Assembly (NCBI RefSeq): GCF_000719265.1
Contig: NZ_JOFL01000021.1
Span: 80,413-144,412, forward strand
DNA: 64,000 nt
DNA from: Streptomyces roseoverticillatus
GTDB lineage: Bacteria; Actinomycetota; Actinomycetes; Streptomycetales; Streptomycetaceae
Direction of reading: 5' to 3'
Shown: positions 34,558 through 44,161 of the stretch, piece by piece
How the letters are laid out: every line of letters begins with the position of its first letter
How positions within the stretch are numbered: position 1 is the first letter of the stretch
Notes under the pieces: generated by a model
Told to the model about the DNA's origin: nothing
The model's database searches: none
Seen by the model: only the letters and a program-made list of their open reading frames with translations
Made by a program: the position numbers and the translations under genes

Positions 34558-34813
34558 CACCGGGCCGGCAGGGCACGCCCGTGCCGCCGACCGGGACGCG
34601 TCGTCATGCGCCTGCGGGCCCTCGGCGCCGTGACGCCGCCGGGGTGGCGCAGCACGGCCTCGCCGGCCTGCCGGGCCATGGCGGCGGCCAGGCCGTCAAT
34701 GGCCCGCCCGTCTCGCGGTGGGCGAGCTCCCGGTCCAGGCCGCCTCCGGGACCTCGTGACGGCGCGCCGGGCCCGCCCGAGGCCGGGGACGCCGTGCCCC
34801 TCGCAGGCCGGGC

Positions 34814-35440
34814 CTACGTATCCGCCAGGTGATCCAGCAGCTCCGGGTCCTCGCCCTCCTCCTCCAGCGCGCGGCGCACCACACGCAGGGCGAGGCCCTC
34901 GGAATAGCCCTTGCGGGCCAGCATCCCGGCGAGGCGGCGCAGCCGCTTCTCGCGGTCCAGCCCGCGGGTGGAGCGGAGCTTGCGCTCGACCAGCTCGCGG
35001 GCGGTGTGCTCCTCCTGCTCGGCGTCGAGCCGGCCCACGGCCTCGTCGATCACCGCGGAGTCCACGCCCTTGGTGCGCAGCTCGCGTGCGAGGGCGCGGC
35101 GGGCCAGGCCCCGGCCGTGGTGCCGGGACTCGACCCAGGCCCCGGCGAACGCCGCGTCGTCGATCAGGCCCACGTCCTCGAAGCGGGAGAGGACCTCCTC
35201 GGCGACCTCGTCCGGGATGCCCCGCTTGGCCAGGGCGTCCGCGAGCTGCTTACGGGTGCGCGGGGTCCCGGTGAGCAGGCGCAGGCAGATCGCCCGCGCC
35301 TGCTCCTCGGGCCGCGGCGGCGCCCCGGTGTCCCCGGCCCTCGACGAGGAGGGGGCGCCACCGCCGGTACGGTCGTCCACGTCCGGCCCCGGAGGGTCTT
35401 CCCCGGCGCCCGGCCGGGGGTGCTCCCATCGCCGTGTCAT
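34814..35440 (-). CDS. recX: RecA regulator RecX
   Basis: A 208-residue RecX protein that binds and limits RecA filaments. After a disordered Pro/Gly/Glu-rich N-terminus of about 45 residues come the three-helix RecX repeats: RAICLRLLTGTPRTRKQLADALAKRGIPDEVAEEVL, GLIDDAAFAGAWVESR with RRALARELRTKGV, and RKLRSTRGLDREKRLRRLAGMLARKGYSEGLALRVV. It starts three bases after the recA stop, the arrangement typical of actinobacteria, so it is made from the recA transcript. Confidence 0.94.
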   Translation of the reverse strand: MTRRWEHPRPGAGEDPPGPDVDDRTGGGAPSSSRAGDTGAPPRPEEQARAICLRLLTGTPRTRKQLADALAKRGIPDEVAEEVLSRFEDVGLIDDAAFAGAWVESRHHGRGLARRALARELRTKGVDSAVIDEAVGRLDAEQEEHTARELVERKLRSTRGLDREKRLRRLAGMLARKGYSEGLALRVVRRALEEEGEDPELLDHLADT

Positions 35441-35443
35441 GGA

Positions 35444-36571
35444 TCAGCTCTTGGCAGCCGTGGCCTTGGCCGCCTTCGCCGTGGACTTCGCCGCCGGGGC
35501 GGGCACGGACTTGGCCGGGGCATCCCCCTCGGCACCGGCCGCGGCCGCGCCGGGCTCGCCCTCCGGAGCCTCGGACGCGCCGCCCACGCCCAGCTTCGTC
35601 TTGATCTTCTTCTCGATCTCGTCGGCGAGGGCGGGGTTGTCCTTGAGGAAGTTGCGGGCGTTCTCCTTGCCCTGGCCGAGCTGGTCGCCCTCGTACGTGT
35701 ACCAGGCGCCGGCCTTGCGGACGAAGCCGTGCTCCACGCCCATGTCGATCAGGCCGCCCTCGCGGCTGATGCCCTGGCCGTAGAGGATGTCGAACTCGGC
35801 CTGCTTGAAGGGCGGCGCGACCTTGTTCTTGACGACCTTGCAGCGCGTGCGGTTGCCGACGGCCTCGGTGCCGTCCTTCAAGGTCTCGATGCGGCGGATG
35901 TCGATGCGCACCGAGGCGTAGAACTTCAGCGCACGGCCACCGGTCGTGGTCTCCGGGGAGCCGAACATCACGCCGATCTTCTCGCGGAGCTGGTTGATGA
36001 AGATCGCGGTGGTCTTGGACTGGTTGAGCGCGCTGGTGATCTTCCGGAGCGCCTGGCTCATGAGCCGGGCCTGGAGGCCCACGTGCGAGTCGCCCATCTC
36101 GCCCTCGATCTCCGCGCGCGGCACCAGGGCCGCCACGGAGTCGATGACGATCAGGTCGAGCGCGCCGGAGCGCACCAGCATGTCGACGATCTCCAGGGCC
36201 TGCTCGCCGTTGTCCGGCTGGGACAGGATGAGGTTGTCGATGTCGACGCCGAGCTTCTTGGCGTACTCGGGGTCGAGAGCGTGCTCGGCGTCCACGAAGG
36301 CCACCGTGCCGCCGGCGCGCTGTGCGTTGGCCACGGCGTGCAGGGTCAGGGTCGTCTTGCCGGAGGACTCCGGGCCGTAGACCTCCACCACACGGCCGCG
36401 CGGGAGACCGCCGACGCCGAGGGCGACGTCGAGGGCGGTCGACCCGGTGGGGATGACCTCGATCGGCTCGTTCGGCCGCTCTCCGAGGCGCATCACGGCA
36501 CCCTTGCCGAATTGCCGTTCAATCTGTGCGAGCGCGGCGTCCAGCGCCTTCTCGCGGTCGGTGCCTGCCAT
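35444..36571 (-). CDS. recA: Recombinase RecA
   Basis: A 375-residue RecA. Motifs include the N-terminal [19 protein letters not shown], Walker [33 protein letters not shown], loop-2-type residues around [32 protein letters not shown], and the C-terminal domain [21 protein letters not shown]. The last 50 residues form an Ala/Lys-rich tail typical of Streptomyces RecA. ATG 36571 has a GGGTGGAA site; the frame is open 54 codons further up through the promoter, which is rejected. It should be DNA-damage inducible through the box at 36736. Confidence 0.97.
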   Translation of the reverse strand: MAGTDREKALDAALAQIERQFGKGAVMRLGERPNEPIEVIPTGSTALDVALGVGGLPRGRVVEVYGPESSGKTTLTLHAVANAQRAGGTVAFVDAEHALDPEYAKKLGVDIDNLILSQPDNGEQALEIVDMLVRSGALDLIVIDSVAALVPRAEIEGEMGDSHVGLQARLMSQALRKITSALNQSKTTAIFINQLREKIGVMFGSPETTTGGRALKFYASVRIDIRRIETLKDGTEAVGNRTRCKVVKNKVAPPFKQAEFDILYGQGISREGGLIDMGVEHGFVRKAGAWYTYEGDQLGQGKENARNFLKDNPALADEIEKKIKTKLGVGGASEAPEGEPGAAAAGAEGDAPAKSVPAPAAKSTAKAAKATAAKS

Positions 36572-36735
36572 GGGTTCCACCCGGTTTGCTTGAGTCGATC
36601 GCTTCACGTCCACGACGCTAACGCCTGCCACTGACAATGCGCCCGGGCGTCGCTCCGGCCTGTGGATAACCCGGCCCTTCGAGGGGCCCGGGAAGCGGTT
36701 CCGCACACGGCTCCACAGCGCCGGAAAACCCATAA

Positions 36736-36761
36736 GAATGGATGTTCGATTTTGCTGTCAA
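36736..36761 (-). promoter_or_regulatory. recA promoter with LexA-type SOS box
   Basis: On the minus strand a perfect TTGACA (-35, 36756-36761) is followed by GAACATCCATTC (36736-36747), one base off the actinobacterial LexA pattern GAACNNNNGTTC, and then by TCTTAT about 18 bp from the -35. The box thus sits between the -35 and -10 elements, where LexA would block polymerase. It lies about 165 bp before the recA ATG. Confidence 0.75.
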
Positions 36762-36788
36762 GCGCGCCACTCCGGGCCCACCGCCCTG

Positions 36789-37931
36789 TCAGCCCCCCGT
36801 CTCTCCCACCACCCCCGTCACCTCGTACCGCCTCACGTACGCGCTCAGGAACGCCTGCAGTGTCGCCGCCGCCGGAATGGCCACCAGCGCCCCCACGGCA
36901 CCGAGCAGGGCGGCGCCCGCGACCACCGAGCCGAAGGCGACGGCAGGGTGGATGTCGACGGTCCTGGCGGTGATGCGCGGCTGCAGCACGTAGTTCTCGA
37001 ACTGCTGGTAGACCACGACGAAGCCGAGCACCCAGACCGCGTACCAGGGGTCCACTGTGAAGGCCAGCAGCACGGGCAGGGCGCCCGCGAGGTAGGTGCC
37101 GATCGTCGGGATGAACTGCGAGACGAAGCCCACCCAGATCGCGAGGGCGGGCGCGTAGGGCACCCCCAGGATCACGAGCAGCACGTAGTGGGCGATGCCG
37201 GAGATCAGCGCCATGAGGGCGCGCGAGTAGATGTAGCCGCCGGTCTTGGCGACGGCGAGCTCCCAGGCGCGCAGCACCTCGGCCTGCCGGCGGGGCGGCA
37301 GCACGGAGCACAGGGCCCGGCGCAGCCGGGGCCCGTCCGCCGCGAAGTAGAACGAGAACAGCACCACGGTCAGCAGCTGGAACAGCCCGCCCAGGACGGT
37401 GGCCGAGACGTCCAGGACGCCGCTGGCGCTGCTCTTCACGTACCGCTGCAGCCAGTCCGAGCGCAGCAGGCTCTCCTGGACCTGCACGCGGGACAGGCTC
37501 GTGCGGAACACCCGGTTGACCCACTTGATGACCGCGTCGAGGTACGAGGGGAAGTTCTCGACCATGGTCACGATCTGGTCGGCGAGCATCGAGCCGAGCA
37601 GGGCGAAGAAGCCCGCGACGACGACGGTGACGGCGAGGAAGACCAGGCCCGTGGCGAGGCCGCGGCGCAGGCCGCGGGCGGACAGCCGGGACACGGCCGG
37701 CTCGATGGCCAGGGCGAGGAAGAAAGCGATGAGGATGTTCAGCAGCAGCCCGATCAGCTGCTGGAAGGCCCAGACCGCCAGCATGAAGCAGGCGACCAGG
37801 GCGAGCGCCGACACCATGGCGCGGGGCAGCCAGGGCGGCATGCCGACGGCGGGGCCGGGCGGAGGCGGCGGGCCGGGCGGAGGCGGCGGGGCGGGTGGGA
37901 CGGGCTCTTCCGGAACGGGGTCGTCTGCCAC
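36789..37931 (-). CDS. AI-2E family transporter
   Basis: A 380-residue membrane protein of the AI-2E (PerM/YdiK-like) family. After a Pro/Gly-rich cytoplasmic N-terminus of 30 residues come helices ALALVACFMLAVWAF, LLNILIAFFLALAIEPAV and LATGLVFLAVTVVVAGFFALLG, a long extracytoplasmic stretch, then GVPYAPALAIWVGFVSQFIPTIGTYLAGALPVLLAF and VVYQQFENYVLQPRITARTVDIHP, the family signature. The family name comes from one E. coli member; most have unknown cargo or serve as ion antiporters. It lies just upstream of recA on the same strand, and its 3' end is 27 bp from the recA -35. Confidence 0.9.
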   Translation of the reverse strand: MADDPVPEEPVPPAPPPPPGPPPPPGPAVGMPPWLPRAMVSALALVACFMLAVWAFQQLIGLLLNILIAFFLALAIEPAVSRLSARGLRRGLATGLVFLAVTVVVAGFFALLGSMLADQIVTMVENFPSYLDAVIKWVNRVFRTSLSRVQVQESLLRSDWLQRYVKSSASGVLDVSATVLGGLFQLLTVVLFSFYFAADGPRLRRALCSVLPPRRQAEVLRAWELAVAKTGGYIYSRALMALISGIAHYVLLVILGVPYAPALAIWVGFVSQFIPTIGTYLAGALPVLLAFTVDPWYAVWVLGFVVVYQQFENYVLQPRITARTVDIHPAVAFGSVVAGAALLGAVGALVAIPAAATLQAFLSAYVRRYEVTGVVGETGG

Positions 37932-37994
37932 GCCGTAAGTGTGGCCTACCGGGCGAAGCAGAAAAACGGAATCCCGTGGCGGCGGCGCGGTATG

Positions 37995-38189
37995 TCAGCG
38001 TCTGTCGTCGGGGATCTCCAGCGCCCGGCACACCGCGCGCCACACGTCCTTGGCGTTCCAGCCGGCGTCCAGCGCCTCGTGCACCGTCCTCCCGCCCAGC
38101 TCGGACATCACGTGGTCGCGCGCGAAGGAGTCGGCGTACGCCGCGCCGAAATGATTCGCCATCCGCTGCCAGAAAACCGTCAACCGCAT
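37995..38189 (-). CDS. DUF3046 protein
   Basis: A 64-residue soluble protein, MRLTVFWQRMANHFG, followed by YADSFARDHVMSELGGRTVHEALDAGWNAKDVWRAVC. It matches the actinobacterial DUF3046 family that is found close to recA; it has the usual length and the conserved Trp and His/Asp pattern. The function is unknown. It lies on the same strand as the AI-2E gene, 63 nt upstream of its start. Confidence 0.88.
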   Translation of the reverse strand: MRLTVFWQRMANHFGAAYADSFARDHVMSELGGRTVHEALDAGWNAKDVWRAVCRALEIPDDRR

Positions 38190-38268
38190 GCGCCCAGTAT
38201 CCCGCCCCTGAGGGTGCTGCCCGCCATGAGCCGCTGACCGGGGACGTTTTCCGGCCTACGGTCGGTGC

Positions 38269-39189
38269 ATGGCCCGATCCGGAACATCCCCCGCAGTCCG
38301 TGCCGAACAGTTCATCTGGCTCACCGCCCGCGTCCTGGAACAGCGGAGATTCGCCTTTCACTTCCTGGACGGCGGCCCCGACGCCGTGGAGGCGGCCCTG
38401 GCCGCGTACCTCGGCGAGGACGGCGGCTACGGCTTCGCCCTGGAGCCGGATCTGCGCGGCCCCGTGAGCCAGCCGCTGCACACCGCCCACGCCCTGCGCG
38501 TCCTCGACGAGATCGGCCGCTGCGGCGACCGGCGCATGGAGCGCGTCTGCCGCTATCTGACGGCCGTCTCCACCCCTGACGGCGCGCTGCCCGCGCTCCA
38601 CCCCTCGCTGCGCGGCTACCCGGCGGCCCCGTGGACCCCGGTGGTGGACGACCCGCCGAGCGACCTCCTGGCCACCGGTCCCGTGGTGGGCCTGCTGCAC
38701 CGCAACGAGGTGTGGCACGCGTGGCTGTTCCGGGCCACCGACTTCTGCTGGGCCGCGGTGGAGGCCCTCGGGAGCGGCGCGAGAACTCACCCGTACGAGG
38801 TGTCGGCGGCGGTCGCCTTCCTGGACGGGGCGCCGGACCGGCGGCGGGCGCAGGCGGCGGCCGAACGGCTCGGCCGGGTCGTCCGGGAGCAGCGGCTGGC
38901 GGTCCTGGACCCCGCGCGGGTGGCCGACTACCCCGTCCCGGAGGGCTACGCACCGGGCGAGCACCACTACCCGCACGACTTCGCGCCCACCCCGGACTCG
39001 TCGGCCCGCTCCTGGTTCACCGACAAGGAGATGGAGCGGTCGCTGGACTTCCTGGCCGCCTCGCAGCAGGAGGACGGCGGCTGGCCGGTCCGCTGGCGCG
39101 AGTGGGCGCCCGGCACCCGCCTGGAAGGCCGGCCGATGGTGACCCTCACCGCACTGCTGACCCTGCGCGCCTACGACCGCGCCGTGTGA
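38269..39189 (+). CDS. Toroid-fold (prenyltransferase/terpene-cyclase-like) protein, unknown function
   Basis: A 306-residue soluble protein with repeated alpha-helical pairs ending in glycine-rich QxxDGGW-like turns: YLGEDGGYGFALEPD, TPDGALPALHP and SQQEDGGWPVRW. That pattern is typical of the alpha/alpha-toroid of prenyltransferases and squalene-hopene cyclases. The DxDD or zinc residues of those enzymes are not evident. It is common next to recA/lhr in streptomycetes, to my memory, as a hypothetical protein. It diverges from DUF3046 with an 80-bp gap. Confidence 0.75.
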   Translation: MARSGTSPAVRAEQFIWLTARVLEQRRFAFHFLDGGPDAVEAALAAYLGEDGGYGFALEPDLRGPVSQPLHTAHALRVLDEIGRCGDRRMERVCRYLTAVSTPDGALPALHPSLRGYPAAPWTPVVDDPPSDLLATGPVVGLLHRNEVWHAWLFRATDFCWAAVEALGSGARTHPYEVSAAVAFLDGAPDRRRAQAAAERLGRVVREQRLAVLDPARVADYPVPEGYAPGEHHYPHDFAPTPDSSARSWFTDKEMERSLDFLAASQQEDGGWPVRWREWAPGTRLEGRPMVTLTALLTLRAYDRAV

Positions 39190-39378
39190 CGCCCGCCCGC
39201 CCCTCATCCGGGCACCACGCCCCAGCCGATCACCACCGCCCCGTCCGCGACCGGCGCCTCATGCGCCCGGCCGCCACCGCCCCCGCACCGGGCCGCTACC
39301 GCCCCATGCACCCACCCCTCACCAGGACTGACCTGCGGGTCCGGGGCATTGTCAGTGGCGCGGTGCACGATGGGTGGC

Positions 39379-42300
39379 ATGGCTGACGAGACGGCGACCG
39401 GTGCGGCGGCGGATGCGGGCGGGGCTCTCGCGGGGTTCTCCCCGGCGACCCGAGCCTGGTTCACGGGGGCCTTCAGCGCGCCCACGGCGGCGCAGGCCGG
39501 GGCCTGGCGCGCGATCGGCGAGGGGTCGGACGTCCTCGTGGTCGCGCCGACGGGGTCCGGCAAGACCCTCGCCGCCTTCCTCGCCTCGCTGGACCGGCTG
39601 GCGAGCAGCCCGCCGCCGGCCGAGACCAAGAAGCGCTGCCGGGTGCTCTACGTGTCCCCGCTCAAGGCCCTCGCGGTCGACGTGGAGCGCAATCTCCGCA
39701 GCCCGCTGACCGGCATCCGGCAGGCGGCCGTGCGGCTGGGGCTGCCCGAGCCGGAAGTGCGCGTCGGGATCCGCTCCGGCGACACCCCGCCGGCCGAGCG
39801 CCGCGCGCTCGTCAACCGGCCGCCGGACATCCTCATCACGACACCCGAATCGCTGTTCCTGATGCTGACGTCCGCCGCCAGGGACGCACTGGCGGGCGTG
39901 GAAACGGTCATCCTCGACGAGGTGCACGCCGTCGCCGGCACCAAGCGGGGCGCGCACCTCGCCCTGTCCCTGGAGCGGCTCGACGCCCTGCTGCCCCGCC
40001 CCGCGCGGCGCATCGGCCTGTCCGCGACGGTCCGGCCGGTGGACGAGGTGGCCCGCTACCTCTCGCCGCAGCGGCGGGTGGAGATCGTCCAGCCACCGTC
40101 CGGCAAGGAGTTCGACCTGTCGGTGGTCGTCCCGGTGCAGGATCTGGGGGAGCTGGGCGCCTCGCCGGTGCAGGACGGCGGGGAGGGCAAGGACAAGCCG
40201 TCGATCTGGCCCCATGTGGAGGAGCGCATCGCCGATCTCGTCCAGGCGCACCGCTCCACCATCGTCTTCGCCAACTCCCGCCGCCTGGCCGAGCGGCTGT
40301 GCAACCGGCTGAACGAGATCGCCTACGAGCGCGCCACCGGCGAGTCCCTGCCCGAGCACCACTCCCCCGCCGAGCTGATGGCCGAGTCCGGCGCGGCCAA
40401 GGGGGCGCCGCCGGTCCTCGCCCGCGCGCACCACGGCTCGGTCTCCAAGGAGCAGCGCGCCCTGGTCGAGGAGGACCTCAAGGCGGGCCGGCTGCCCGCC
40501 GTCGTCGCGACCTCCAGCCTGGAGCTGGGCATCGACATGGGCGCGGTGGACCTGGTCGTCCAGGTCGAGTCGCCGCCGTCGGTCGCCTCCGGGCTGCAGC
40601 GCGTCGGCCGCGCGGGCCACCAGGTCGGCGCCGTGTCCACGGGCGTCGTCTTCCCCAAGTACCGGGGAGACCTGGTGCAGGCGGCCGTGGTGACCGAGCG
40701 GATGCGCTCGGGGTCCATCGAGTCGCTGCGGGTGCCCGCCAATCCGCTGGACGTCCTGGCGCAGCAGATCGTCGCCATGGTCTCCGTCGACACCTGGGAC
40801 GTGGAGGAGCTCCTGGCCCTGGTGCGGCGGGCCGCCCCGTTCGCCTCGCTGCCCGAGTCCGCCTACACGGCGGTGCTCGACATGCTCGCCGGGCGGTATC
40901 CGTCCGACGCCTTCGCGGAGCTGCGGCCGCGCCTGGTGTGGGACCGCGTGGCCGGCACGGTCACGGGGCGCCCGGGCGCGCAGCGGCTGGCCGTCACCTC
41001 CGGCGGCACCATTCCCGACCGCGGCCTGTTCGGTGTCTTCCTGGCCGGAGCCGACTCCAAGGACGGCGCCAAGGGCGGGCGCCGGGTCGGCGAGCTGGAC
41101 GAGGAGATGGTCTACGAGTCCCGCGTGGGCGACGTCTTCACCCTGGGCACCACCTCCTGGCGGATTGAAGACATCACGCGCGACAGGGTCCTCGTCACCC
41201 CCGCCCCCGGCGTCCCGGGGCGGCTGCCCTTCTGGAAGGGCGACCAGCTGGGCCGCCCGCTCGAACTGGGCCGGGCCCTGGGCGCGTTCTTGCGCGAGGT
41301 GGGCTCCGCCGGGCCGGACGCCGCCCGCGAGCGGCTGACGGCCGCCGGGCTCGACGCCTGGGCGGCGGACAACGTCCTGGCCTACCTGAGCGAGCAGCGC
41401 CAGGCGTGCGGGCACGTCCCGGACGACCGGACCATCGTCGTGGAGCGCTTCCGCGACGAGCTGGGCGACTGGCGCGTCGTGGTCCACTCGCCCTTCGGCG
41501 CGCAGGTGCACGCCCCCTGGGCGCTCGCCCTGGGCGCCCGGCTCGCCGAGCGGTACGGCATGGACGCCCAGGTGATGCACGCGGACGACGGCATCGTGCT
41601 GCGGCTGCCCGACGCCGACCTCATGGGCCTCGACCTGCTCGACGCCGACCCCGCCGGCCAGGGCACGGAGTACGACGGCGAGCAGTCGCCCGTCGGCGCC
41701 GCGGACGTCACCTTCGACAAGGGCGAGGTCGAGGGGATCGTCACCGACCAGGTGGGCGGCTCCGCCCTGTTCGCCTCGCGCTTCCGCGAGTGCGCCGCCC
41801 GCGCCCTGCTGCTGCCCCGCCGCAATCCCGGCAAGCGCACCCCGCTGTGGCAACAGCGCCAGCGCGCCGCGCAGCTGCTGCAGGTGGCGAGCGAGTTCGG
41901 CTCGTTCCCGATCATTCTGGAGGCCGTGCGCGAGTGCCTCCAGGACGTCTTCGACGTCCCCGGCCTCACCGAGCTCATGGGCGACATCGAGGCCCGCCGC
42001 GTCCGGCTGGTGGAGGTGACCACCCCGGAGGCCTCGCCGTTCGCCCGCTCGCTGCTCTTCGGCTACGTCGCCCAGTTCCTCTACGAGGGTGACTCTCCGC
42101 TCGCGGAGCGCCGCGCCGCGGCCCTGTCCCTGGACTCGCGGCTGCTGGCCGAGCTTTTGGGCCAGGCCGAGCTGCGCGAGCTCCTCGACGCCGATGTCCT
42201 GGCCGAGCTGGAGCGCGAGCTGCAGTGGCTCACGGACGACCGGCGGGCCAAGGACCCGGAGAGCGTCGCCGACCTGCTGCGCCTCCTCGGGCCCCTGACC

Positions 42301-44127
42301 GACGCCGGACTGGCCGCGCGCGGCGCCGAACCGGCCTGGGTGCGGGAGCTCGCCGAGGCCCGCCGCGCCATCCGCGTACGGATCGCCGGAGAGGACCACT
42401 GGGCCGCCGTGGAGGACGCGGGACGGCTGCGCGACGCCCTCGGCACTGCCCTCCCCGTGGGCGTCCCCGAGGCCTTCACCGAGCCCGTCAAGGACCCGCT
42501 GGGCGACCTCCTCGCCCGCTTCGCCCGCACCCACGGCCCCTTCGCCTCCGCCGCGGCAGCGGCACATTTCGGCCTGGGCACCGCCGTCACCGACGGCGCG
42601 CTCCACCGCCTCATGGCCGCCGGCCGCGTCGTCCAGGGCGAGTTCCACCCCTCCGGGATCGGCCAGGAGTGGTGCGACGCGGCGGTGCTGCGCAGGCTCC
42701 GCCGCCGCTCCCTCGCCGCGCTGCGGCACGAGCTGGAGCCCGTGCCGCCCACCGCGCTGGCGGCCTTCCTCCCGCAGTGGCAGCACGTCGGCACGCACAG
42801 CCTGCGCGGCGTCGACGGGCTGCTGCGCGCCGTCGAGCAGCTGCAGGGCGCGCCCGTCCCGGCGTCGGCCCTGGAGAAGCTGGTGCTGCCCGGCCGCGTA
42901 CGGGACTTCACCCCGGCGATGCTCGACGAGCTCACCGCGGCGGGCGAGGTCGTGTGGGCCGGCGCGGGCGCCCTCCCCGGCAAGGACGGCTGGGTGTCGC
43001 TGCTCCTCGCCGACGCGGCCCCGCTCCTGCTGCCCGCGCCCCACCCGCTGGAGCTCTCGCCGCTCCACCAGGCAGTTCTGGAAGCGCTCTCCGGGGGCTA
43101 CGGCCTGTTCTTCCGTCAGATCGCCGAGCGGGTCCGTGCCACCGTGCCCGACGGCACGGAGCCGCAGATCGCGGACGCCGTCTGGGACCTCGCCTGGTCC
43201 GGGCGGCTCACCAACGACACCCTCGCCCCGCTCCGCGCCCTCCTCGGCTCGGGACGGACGGCGGGCTCGACGGCGCACCGCGCCAAGCGCGCGGTCCCGC
43301 GCGGCCGTTACGGCTCCTTCACGTCCCGCGGCGGCCTGCCCACCACGCCGACCGCTTCACGCAGCGGGCCGCCCACGGTCGCCGGCCGCTGGTCCCTGCT
43401 GCCCGCGCGCGGGGCCGACCCCACGCACCGCGCCCACGCCCTGGCCCGCACGCTCCTCGACCGGCACGGCGTGGTCACCCGGGGAGCCGTGGCCGCCGAG
43501 GGCCTCGAAGGCGGCTTCTCCGCGGCGTACCGCGTGCTGTCCGTCTTCGAGGAGAGCGGCCAGGCGCGGCGCGGCTATGTGGTGGAGGGCCTGGGCGCCG
43601 CGCAGTTCGCCATGGACGGCGCCGTCGACAGGCTGCGGGCCGCGAGCACGGCCCGCGACCGTGCCGCCGGCGGCCCGGCCGAGGCGCCCGGGGCCCCCTG
43701 GGAGGACCCGTCGGCCGCCCCCCGCCGCAGCCGGGCCGTCGTCCTCGCCGCCGCCGACCCCGCCAACGCCTACGGCGCGGCCCTCTCCTGGCCCGAGCCG
43801 CCCGCCGGGGCGGCCCACAAGCCGGGGCGCAAGGCGGGCTCCCTGGTCGTCCTCCTCGACGGCGCCCTCGCGCTCTACATGGAGCGCGGCGGCAAGACCC
43901 TGCTGGCCTGGCCGCAGCAGGAGGGGGCGGAAACCGCGGACGCCGACGACGCGGGGCTGCGAGAGGCCGCCGAGGCGCTGGCCGGGGCAGCCCGGGCGGG
44001 CGCGCTCGGCACCGTCACGGTCGAGCGCATCAACGGCGCCTCCGCCCTCTCGTCACCCCTGGGGCCGCTGCTGGAGGCGGCGGGCTTCCACGCCACGCCC
44101 AAGGGCCTGCGCCTGCGCGCGCCCTGA
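39379..44127 (+). CDS. lhr: ATP-dependent helicase Lhr
   Basis: A 1582-residue superfamily-2 helicase of the long Lhr type, implicated in DNA repair in mycobacteria. Motifs in order: Q-like PTAAQAGAWRAIGEGSDVL; Walker A APTGSGKTLAAFLA; VSPLKALAVDVERNL; TTPESLFLML; the DEVH box VILDEVHAVAGTKRGAHLALSLERLD; SATVRP; IVFANSRRLAERL; and ATSSLELGIDMGAVDLVVQ with RVGRAGH. A winged-helix and beta-barrel region and the roughly 600-residue Lhr C-terminal domain follow, with ending LRLRAP. ATG 39379 begins the family-like part. A DNA glycosylase gene follows by 34 nt, supporting a repair role. Confidence 0.94.
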   Translation: MADETATGAAADAGGALAGFSPATRAWFTGAFSAPTAAQAGAWRAIGEGSDVLVVAPTGSGKTLAAFLASLDRLASSPPPAETKKRCRVLYVSPLKALAVDVERNLRSPLTGIRQAAVRLGLPEPEVRVGIRSGDTPPAERRALVNRPPDILITTPESLFLMLTSAARDALAGVETVILDEVHAVAGTKRGAHLALSLERLDALLPRPARRIGLSATVRPVDEVARYLSPQRRVEIVQPPSGKEFDLSVVVPVQDLGELGASPVQDGGEGKDKPSIWPHVEERIADLVQAHRSTIVFANSRRLAERLCNRLNEIAYERATGESLPEHHSPAELMAESGAAKGAPPVLARAHHGSVSKEQRALVEEDLKAGRLPAVVATSSLELGIDMGAVDLVVQVESPPSVASGLQRVGRAGHQVGAVSTGVVFPKYRGDLVQAAVVTERMRSGSIESLRVPANPLDVLAQQIVAMVSVDTWDVEELLALVRRAAPFASLPESAYTAVLDMLAGRYPSDAFAELRPRLVWDRVAGTVTGRPGAQRLAVTSGGTIPDRGLFGVFLAGADSKDGAKGGRRVGELDEEMVYESRVGDVFTLGTTSWRIEDITRDRVLVTPAPGVPGRLPFWKGDQLGRPLELGRALGAFLREVGSAGPDAARERLTAAGLDAWAADNVLAYLSEQRQACGHVPDDRTIVVERFRDELGDWRVVVHSPFGAQVHAPWALALGARLAERYGMDAQVMHADDGIVLRLPDADLMGLDLLDADPAGQGTEYDGEQSPVGAADVTFDKGEVEGIVTDQVGGSALFASRFRECAARALLLPRRNPGKRTPLWQQRQRAAQLLQVASEFGSFPIILEAVRECLQDVFDVPGLTELMGDIEARRVRLVEVTTPEASPFARSLLFGYVAQFLYEGDSPLAERRAAALSLDSRLLAELLGQAELRELLDADVLAELERELQWLTDDRRAKDPESVADLLRLLGPLTDAGLAARGAEPAWVRELAEARRAIRVRIAGEDHWAAVEDAGRLRDALGTALPVGVPEAFTEPVKDPLGDLLARFARTHGPFASAAAAAHFGLGTAVTDGALHRLMAAGRVVQGEFHPSGIGQEWCDAAVLRRLRRRSLAALRHELEPVPPTALAAFLPQWQHVGTHSLRGVDGLLRAVEQLQGAPVPASALEKLVLPGRVRDFTPAMLDELTAAGEVVWAGAGALPGKDGWVSLLLADAAPLLLPAPHPLELSPLHQAVLEALSGGYGLFFRQIAERVRATVPDGTEPQIADAVWDLAWSGRLTNDTLAPLRALLGSGRTAGSTAHRAKRAVPRGRYGSFTSRGGLPTTPTASRSGPPTVAGRWSLLPARGADPTHRAHALARTLLDRHGVVTRGAVAAEGLEGGFSAAYRVLSVFEESGQARRGYVVEGLGAAQFAMDGAVDRLRAASTARDRAAGGPAEAPGAPWEDPSAAPRRSRAVVLAAADPANAYGAALSWPEPPAGAAHKPGRKAGSLVVLLDGALALYMERGGKTLLAWPQQEGAETADADDAGLREAAEALAGAARAGALGTVTVERINGASALSSPLGPLLEAAGFHATPKGLRLRAP

Positions 44128-44161
44128 GCCGGAAGCCGGCCGAGGACAGGAAGAGGAGCAC

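Noticed and set aside
36572..36733. N-terminal extension of RecA starting at 36733
   Set aside because: It runs through the promoter and leader; RecA of all bacteria begins near [10 protein letters not shown], where a ribosome site is present.
39352..43278. A 1308-codon minus-strand frame opposite lhr
   Set aside because: Low-complexity Gly/Arg/Val translation without motifs, antisense to a gene with clear helicase motifs.
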